Of a stretch of 64,000 nt of DNA, positions 57,901 through 64,000 are shown piece after piece. Each line of letters opens with the position of its first letter. Within the stretch, counting starts at the first letter, position 1. The translations under genes and the position numbers were made by a program. Below the pieces are notes generated by a model. It did not search any database. It saw only the letters and a program-made list of their open reading frames with translations, and was not told the DNA's origin. Origin of the DNA: Anaeramoeba flamelloides (taxonomy: Eukaryota > Metamonada > Anaeramoebidae); contig JANTQA010000015.1 in the NCBI GenBank assembly GCA_027625915.1, forward strand, positions 1,984,001-2,048,000. The letters are read 5' to 3'.

Positions 57901-60900
57901 ACAATGAGTTGTTGATTGTTACTAGTTGGAAGTATCGTTAGTTTTTTTTTTTTTACTTCTCAAATTAAAAAAAAAAAGCCGTTAGCCTTTCTTGAGTTTT
58001 CTGTTTATTTGTGAAGTGTTCTAGGTTTTTTTTACTTTTTGAAATAAACCAAAAATTTTTTAAATTTTCTGTTTATTTCAAAAATTAAGAAAAACCTAAC
58101 GAAAACCGATATATTTTTCAAATAAAAAAGAAAACCCCAAAAAAACCTAGAACACTTCACAAATAAATAGAAAACCTCAAGAAAACGGCCTTTAGCTTTT
58201 CCAGAATTTAAAAGAATTGAGTAAAATCAAAAAATTTTCTCCATTCTTTTGAATTCTGGAAAAGCTTCTTTAGTTTTTTTTTTATTTAAGAAATAAAGAG
58301 AAAATTTATTTAATTTTCAGTTTATTTCTCAAACAAAAAAAAAACAGAAGCACCCTACGGCACTTGACAACACTTTTAGTTATTTTTTTTTTAATTTAAA
58401 AGAATAGAGTAAAAGTAGAAATTTTATTCAGTTTTTTTTTGGACTTTGAAAAGGCACCATTAGGTTTTTTTGAATTTTTAGAAATAAAAAGAAAATTTAT
58501 TCAATTTTCAATTTATTTCAAGAATTGAAAAAAGAAATGCCGTTAGGTTTTCTCGAGTTTTCTGTTTATTTGTGAAGTGTTCTAGTTTTTTTTTGCTTTT
58601 TGAAATAAACAGAAAATTTAAAAATTTTCTGTTTATTTCAAAAATTAAAAAAAACACAACGAAAATCAAAAGATTTTCTGAATAAAACAGAAAATTTTAG
58701 AAAAAAAGTGCTGTTAGCTTTTCGAGAATTTTCTGTTTTATTTACAAAAAATGGATACATTTTGAGAGTGAAACAGAAAGCTTCGAGAAAACCACTGTTA
58801 GATATTTTTAATTGTTTTTTTTTGATTAGAAAATCGTTAATTTTTTTTTTTATTTCAAAAACTAAAAAAAAATACAGTTAGGTTTTCCAAAATTTAAAAG
58901 AATTGAGTAAAATCTTTAATTTTATTATATTCTTTTGGAATCTGGAAAATTGTCGTTAGTTTTTTTTTTTAATTTTTGAAATAAAGAGAAAATTTATTTA
59001 ATTTTCGGTTTATTTCTCAAATTGAAAAAAAAAACCTAATCGCCCCACGGCACTCTATAACACTTGACTGACGCTTCCAAATAAAACAGAAAACCTCAAG
59101 AAAAAATTGGCACTTGATGGCACTTGACGACACTCCACAAGAATATTTTAAAATAAATCACAATAATAAAAAATCAAATTTTTTTTTAAAACTCCAAAAA
59201 AAATTTGTTCTTCAGGTCTCAACAATTTTAAAAATCAGAATATTTACTAATTGCTTAAATAGATATTGCTATGTGTAAATTTCAAATAAATTTTGTTACT
59301 TTATGTTTAAAATATGAACACAAGGAAATAATCAAAAATATTATTCATTTTGATGGATTTATTTTTCCTTTAAAAACGATCGATTAATTTTTCAAAATAA
59401 ATTAAAAGAATGTAAATTTTAATGAAATAATTCCAAACTGTGATAGTTGAAGATTTTCATTAATTAGTAATTGTGGGATCTATGATTTAACTCTTAAATT
59501 TCCGAAAGAAAATTTAAGTGATATTTTAAGAATGAAATTTTGTTTTTCAAATATTTTCAATTTAAATTTCAAATTTTGACAGGCTAAAATTATTTTTCGT
59601 TAATTAGTATTGATAAATTCATGAAAATTTGACACAATTTTGAGTTCAATTTCCATTTTTCTAAATTCATTGAATACCATACTTTCAAAACAAATTTGTT
59701 TCAAAGTAAAGATCCAAAATTTAACAAAAAATACCTTGATTTAAACAAACAAATTTCATTAAAATCATTATTCAAATCCAAGGTAAAAAAATAGAAAAAA
59801 TGAAAATGAAGGAAAAATATTAATACAATTTTTTGAATTTATCAGCAGACATAAAATCAGAGATTTTGTGCACAATTTCGGAAAGGAAATTTAAGTTTAA
59901 GGTGGCACCTAGAGTGGAATTTTCACTTCTTTCTCAACAAGAATGAAGCATTAAAATTTTTTGAAAAAAAAAAAAAAAGAAAAGATTTTAGAACAAAAGC
60001 CTTTCATTTCGATTACAAACAAACAAAACCATTGGAAAAAAAAAAAAAGAGAAAAAATCTTACCAAGCCAGAACCAAAGACAATTGCCTCTGTGATCAAC
60101 ACATCTGAAAATAAATAAAAGTTTCTTCTTTCCATTGTTTTGCCTTTCATTTTTGTAAAAGATCCTTGTTGGATAAATGTGCGATGTGGCACAACAATGT
60201 TTTCTAATTTTGATGAGCTTAATCTGTTTTGTAGCTCTAGCATAATTTTTTGATTTAATTCATTCTTGATCGACTCATTCAGTTTCTTGTTAACCTCCAA
60301 GATCATCTTGAATGATTTTGTTAAATCTTCAAAATCGTGATGCTTTTGCAAAGTGATGTTCACAAGCCCTTTTAAAAACAATTCATAACGCGGTAGCCTT
60401 TGAATGGGCATTATTAAAAGGCTGCACAGATCGTGGCCATATTTTTTTCTTTTTTCAAGTTCCCATTTGACAAATTTTTTTGATTTCTGGAGGATTTGGA
60501 TAATGTGCTTTTGTGAGACATCAAAATTTCGAAAGTAATCTTGGTACATTTTTAAATATGGAATCTGTGGATTTTTTTTGTTTTTGTTTTTGTTATTGTT
60601 ATTGTTATTATTATTATTATTGTTATCATTATTGTTAATGTTATTGTTATTGTTTTTGTTTTTGTTTTTATTATTATTTTGGTAATTTTAATTTCTCGTC
60701 GAAGAACTTGTTTTTAATTCACCTTGAGGAATTTTCCGATTTTTTAGATTGGAAAAAATAAAAAAGAGAATAAAAGTAAAAAGGATCAATTATCAAACAT
60801 ATTCCATAAAAAAGTCTCCAATCTTGGAATTCTCATCCCAGTTTACAATTTTTTCAGTTAAGGTGTTGAAAAATAGTGCATTTACTTGATAAATCCATCT

Positions 60901-61362
60901 CAAATTTAAAAACAATTTCTTTAATTCTTCACTTTCGATCTCCAAACAATTTTTATTGTTTTTGTCGAATAATTCTTTATCCATTTTCTAGGGAAGGTTA
61001 AAGAAGAAAAAAAAAAAGTTTGTGATGAAGGGTAACAGATTCTAAAAGTGGGTTTTGGAATTAGGGATCGAAATCCTGCCTTGTAAATGGCTTTTAAAAA
61101 TAAATTTTTTTTTTTTGTGACTTACAGAAAGAAGTATTTTTAAATGCTTCAAATAAGAATATTCTGTTTTATACAACTCTTCAATAATTTTGTCTTTTTT
61201 GCACTTGAGGTGTGTTGTGTCAACCTCTTCTGGTAAGGATTCGTTTGGATTCTGCAATTTTAATTTTGAGATTTGTGGAATTAATTTTTTTTGTTTCTCA
61301 ATCAAAAAGTTGTTGTTATTCTTGAATTTTGGTTTTGAGATGCCGTTAAGCGAATTAGACAT
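54909..61362 (-). CDS. FGD-like RhoGEF: DH-PH-FYVE (four or five exons)
   Basis: A predicted activator of Rho/Cdc42 GTPases recruited to phosphoinositide membranes. Exons: 61362-61126, 60987-60799, 60564-60064 and 55873 onward, joins all phase 0. The DH domain (about 55-270) shows KDKIIEELYKTEYSYLKHL, GDFFMEY-IPYLKMYQDYFR rebuilt across an intron, and PIQRLPRYELFLKGL. The PH domain starts with IQQGSFTKMKGK and RRNFYLFSDVLI and is completed 4.2 kb away by VENAFLIISKENSFIAAF. The FYVE finger (about 400-462) has WIPD, CASC, RRHHCRECG, CVCQKC and RVCDRC, all signature elements including R(R/K)HHCR. This frame then stops at 55364 (478 residues). A Lys/acidic frame runs on to 54909; a 53-nt intron (55414-55362, GTAGAA...TTAAAG) would join it in frame for 612 residues. 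That intron is shorter and more A-rich than the others here, so the tail is uncertain. Confidence 0.86.
55895..55955. repeat. CA/TACA microsatellite
   Basis: Runs of ACATACA, CATATACA and (CA)7 close to the acceptor side of the RhoGEF intron. Confidence 0.8.
56740..57700 (+). pseudogene. Degraded LINE (non-LTR) reverse transcriptase
   Basis: Reverse transcriptase motifs occur in the right order on the plus strand: FIHKKGDEGVALNYRPKSIN at 56752, FIQPQTKSQFGFRKK at 56872, IDIIKYFDSI near 57009 (motif A with Asp), FQGDSLSPILFI at 57139 (motif B), and NIIYLGIILEKI near 57420, the late YLG motif of non-LTR elements. They lie in different frames with stops between, and the catalytic FADD/YADD box is not found. 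Endonuclease and ends were not recognised. It is an old, dead copy antisense to the host RhoGEF gene. Confidence 0.75.
57925..59145. repeat. R4 hairpin-mosaic cluster 4 (largest)
   Basis: About 1.2 kb of alternating hairpins. C-type: GTGAAGTGTTCTAGG with CCTAGAACACTTCAC (58011-58165). A-type: GAATTTAAAAGAATTGAG with CTCCATTCTTTTGAATTC (58203-58260, again at 58888-58950). B-type around AATTTTCAGTTTATTTCTCA (58270-58345 and 58960-59035). Between them are tags CGGCACTTGACAACACTT, CGGCACTCTATAACACTTGA and GGCACTTGATGGCACTTGAC (58357, 59048, 59112). Lies in the RhoGEF intron. Confidence 0.85.
60575..60690. repeat. TTATTG/TTTTTG microsatellite
   Basis: A GTTATT and GTTTTT hexamer array filling most of the short intron between the second and third exons of the RhoGEF gene (60565-60798). 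Confidence 0.85.
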
Positions 61363-61809
61363 TAAAAAAATTGGTGTTGTTTGATCAAGGTTTCAAACGA
61401 AAGAAAAAATATAATGGGGTTTATTGTGTTTAATTGAAATAAATGTTGTGAAGGGAAATAATGAAAAAAATGAATTTTGTTATTATAGAAATCAATTAAA
61501 ATCAATGTTCGTGTTGGGAAAAAGAATTCGAAACAGTTCTTGAAAGGTTCATCATAAAAGTAATATGTGATTTCTAATTTTGAAAAGTGGTAAGTTGTGG
61601 GTTTAACAAACCAAACTGAAATTAAGAATCCTATGTAGCTTTCAGGTTTGTTCTAAACCACCGAACAATTGTTTAATAAGCAATGAGATCAAAAATATTC
61701 ATGATTTTACAAAGAGACTGAAAGACTAAAAAAAAACCTCTAAGTAAATTATAAAGCAAAGTCAAAAAAATTTTACCAAATTATAAAATTATATTAAAAA
61801 CTATGCTTA

Positions 61810-62320
61810 AATAGAGAAAAAATGCACTACTAAACATCTTTTTAGAGAAAGGAATTAATTTTTTTAAAAGTAAGATCTCATTTTTCAACATTTTGTGAAA
61901 AGTCCAAAATCCAACATATATCAAATTATTTCAAAAAAAATAATTTTTTTTGAAGAAGGAACTCTTAGTGCCTGAAGGAATAGTACCTAAATAAAACTTA
62001 AAGCTAAAACCACCAAGAGGTTTAAAATACCTTGGTTTTGAAAAATCTACTAAATTTAATAAAAAATGTAATAATTCTTTTAAACTTAAAATATAATATT
62101 TTTATTCAGAGAACATTAACATCATTTTTTTTTTAATATTGAACATATAAATCAGAGAGAAACAACCAAATAATTAAAATAAAATTTCTCCCAAAATACT
62201 ATTTTAAAACCTGAAAAATTCAATTTAAAAATTTATATATATTTTTTTATTTTTATAGTTTTTATCAATAATTAATAGCAAAATATTAATTATATATGTG
62301 TGTTACAATAACCCAAAGAC
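61810..62320 (+). repeat. R7 repeat, third copy
   Basis: It matches 42930-43480 in the same orientation: AAGTCCAAAATCCAACATAT, TTATTTCAAAAAAAATAATT, AAAAATCTACTAAATTTAAT, and TTATCAATAATTAATAG near the end. More diverged in the middle. Confidence 0.6.
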
Positions 62321-62939
62321 TAAAAATAGCAATAAACATTATTATTATCTCATAAAATTGTTTCAAATTTTCCAACATATAATATTAATCCAATTTAATA
62401 ATTTTAATAAAAATATATTTTCATATTGTCATTTAACATTATGAATTAATAATCACTGTTCCTTGTTTATCTTCTGAAAATTTGAAAAAAAAAATATTAT
62501 ATAATATTTTAAATTTCTAAAAATTTCATAAATTAATGGAAAAAAAATAGGTGATCAATTTTTTCAAATCTTCTAGGATTCAATATTTGATTTATTTTTC
62601 TTGTATTTTCAAACTATGATTAGTTTTACAAGATTTTTTGTTCATAAAAACACTCAAAAATAACTAAAAGTAGTATTTTATAAATAGTAATAAATTTTGT
62701 GAAAAGTTATTTTGACTTTTGATCGAAAAATACCAACATAAAATATCACATCCAGTTTTTGACTTAAGATTTCTTTTAAAAAAATGGATTCTTATTAAAG
62801 TATCACACCCTTTTTTACCACTGACGAATATGTTTACTAGACTCAATTTTATTTCTAAGATTGGGTAAATGAGTATAAGAATTTTTTTTAATGAAAAAAA
62901 AGAATCAAATATATTTACTCGCCATTACGAATTAACCTC

Positions 62940-63530
62940 AATTTTTAAAATTTTGAGTCATTTTAACCTGTTAATAGAAGTTTTTTTGAGGGTTTATTTC
63001 AGTATTCTTTTAAAAAAAATATTTTCTAATTTTTGGATCAGAATCATTTTTTCTAATTTGGAAAATTTTTGTTTTTCTTTTGTTTATTTTTCTTTTGATA
63101 CTTTCATTTTTTTTTTATTTTTTTCCTTTTTTGGAAAAATTGTTTTTCTGATACTTTTTTGTTTTTTATAATAGATCATGTTGAAAAAAAAAAGATCTTC
63201 GGAAAGATAAATAATCACAAGGAAAATTGAGAAGTTATAATTATTTTTTCAAATGAATTTAATTATCAATATAAAATCTTCTTGTTAAACCTTTATTCGG
63301 TGATATTTCAGTAATAAAAAAAATCTATAATGTGCATTTCAAATATTTTAACTCTTATTTTTTAGTTTTTGGTTTTATTTTTTTTTAATTTTTAAAATAT
63401 CAGGTTTTTATATATTTTAATGATTTAAAATGGAATTAAAAATTATATTTAATTATTATTTGTTCTTGAATACTCAAGGATACATATTTTTTTTTCAATT
63501 GATTATTTCAAGTAAATCAGAATTTTTGTA
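62940..63530 (+). mobile_element. R5 element, second forward copy
   Basis: It parallels 53756-54386 throughout: TTTTTGAGGGTTTATTTCAG, TTTTTGGATCAGAATCATTT, the T-rich middle, AGATCTTCGGAAAGATAAAT, TTTCAGTAATAAAAAAAATC, ATATCAGGTTTTTATATATT, and the right end AAATCAGAATTTTTG. The TIR core is mutated. Confidence 0.7.
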
Positions 63531-63654
63531 ATATGGTTTATTTTAGATCTCATTTTTGAATGATTACAAGAAAAAATATTAATACTTAATTTTTTTGGTT
63601 TAATGAATAAGTAAATCTTATTTATTTTTCGGAAAATTAATAGATTAATTATTT

Positions 63655-64000
63655 AGACAAGGGGGGTTAAATCGACTATACAACACCATTAATCAACTTT
63701 AGAGAAATCATTTACAATTTTTTTTTTTAAAAAAAATTTCAGAAATAATTTTCAGTAAATGGAACATATCCTTTTTGGTTTGTATTTATGGGTCATCTTA
63801 GAAAAAAAAAATTGCAAAACATTTTTATTTTGAATACATCACAATTTTAATAATTTCTGAGAATATTTTAGGAACAAATAACCTTGAAGTTTTAATCTTA
63901 TTTTAGAAATAATATAAAAATAAATCAAATATTGGATCCTTGAAGATCTAAAAAAATAAATGATCTTATTTTATTCACAAATATTTATTAAATTCCAAGA
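63655..64000 (+). repeat. R6 repeat, copy 2, cut by the window edge
   Basis: It matches 39545-39920 in order and orientation, ending at the window boundary with AATATTTATTAAATTCCAAG versus AATATTTCTTAGATTTCTTG in copy 1. Confidence 0.65.

Larger units (their letters stand above)
55874..60063 (-). other. 4.2 kb intron inside the PH domain of the RhoGEF gene
   Basis: Donor GTAAGA (60063) and acceptor AAAATAG (55874), phase 0. It contains a CA/TA microsatellite (55895-55955), a degraded LINE reverse transcriptase on the opposite strand (56740-57700) and the largest R4 cluster (57925-59145). Confidence 0.8.
61363..64000. other. Right flank, repeats, no gene seen
   Basis: Upstream region of the RhoGEF gene, then R7 (61810-62320), R5 (62940-63530) and R6 (63655 to the edge). 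Frames such as 62869-63171 overlap R5 and are Phe/Leu-rich low-complexity translations, not genes. Confidence 0.55.

Noticed and set aside
1-64000. CRISPR arrays, operons, bacterial-type promoters, rRNA genes
   Set aside because: None seen; regularly spaced repeats are either R4 hairpins or microsatellites, and gene structure is eukaryotic.

Overview
This is nuclear DNA of a protist, very A+T-rich, with GT-AG introns and TAA stops. The proteins point to an amoeba with a large Rho/Ras and actin signalling repertoire: a Sec24 end, a CH-RasGAP-PH protein, an RCC1 protein with two BTB domains, an FGD-like DH-PH-FYVE RhoGEF, a three-repeat Myb, a Boule/Musashi-like RRM protein with a Q/N tail, a C2 protein and a calreticulin-type chaperone. 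RCC1-BTB proteins with paired BTB domains and the extreme A+T content fit Anaeramoeba best. An amoebozoan such as a dictyostelid cannot be excluded from sequence alone. The assignment is inference.

Layout. 226-1084 (+) is the last exon of SEC24. 2846-6833 (-) is a two-exon CH-RasGAP-PH gene. 9534-17067 (+) is a five-exon RRM gene with two introns over 3 kb. 17068-21937 has no gene I can support. 21938-25912 (-) is a two-exon C2 gene with a 3.1 kb intron. 28267-29523 (-) is an intronless calreticulin/calnexin-like gene. 31927-39300 (-) is the RCC1-BTB gene, split by a 5.5 kb intron. 41800-47476 (-) is a Myb gene of at least five and probably seven exons, some very small. 47477-54908 has no supportable gene. 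54909-61362 (-) is the RhoGEF, with a 4.2 kb intron holding a degraded LINE and a large hairpin-repeat cluster. The right end is repeats.

Exon joins were deduced by matching reading phase across GT-AG boundaries and checking that the joined protein continues a known domain. In six genes this recovers domain parts that no single open frame shows.

The non-coding DNA is dominated by at least nine short repeat families, called R1-R9 here. Most have terminal inverted repeats and look like non-autonomous DNA transposons. Two nested insertions with TA target sites can be read directly. The most unusual component is R4: clusters of alternating perfect or near-perfect hairpins separated by short GC-richer tags, present four times, three of them inside long introns. 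The genes do not form a pathway. Several belong to membrane traffic or cytoskeletal control (Sec24, RasGAP, RhoGEF, RCC1-BTB, C2), which may simply reflect the organism's gene content.
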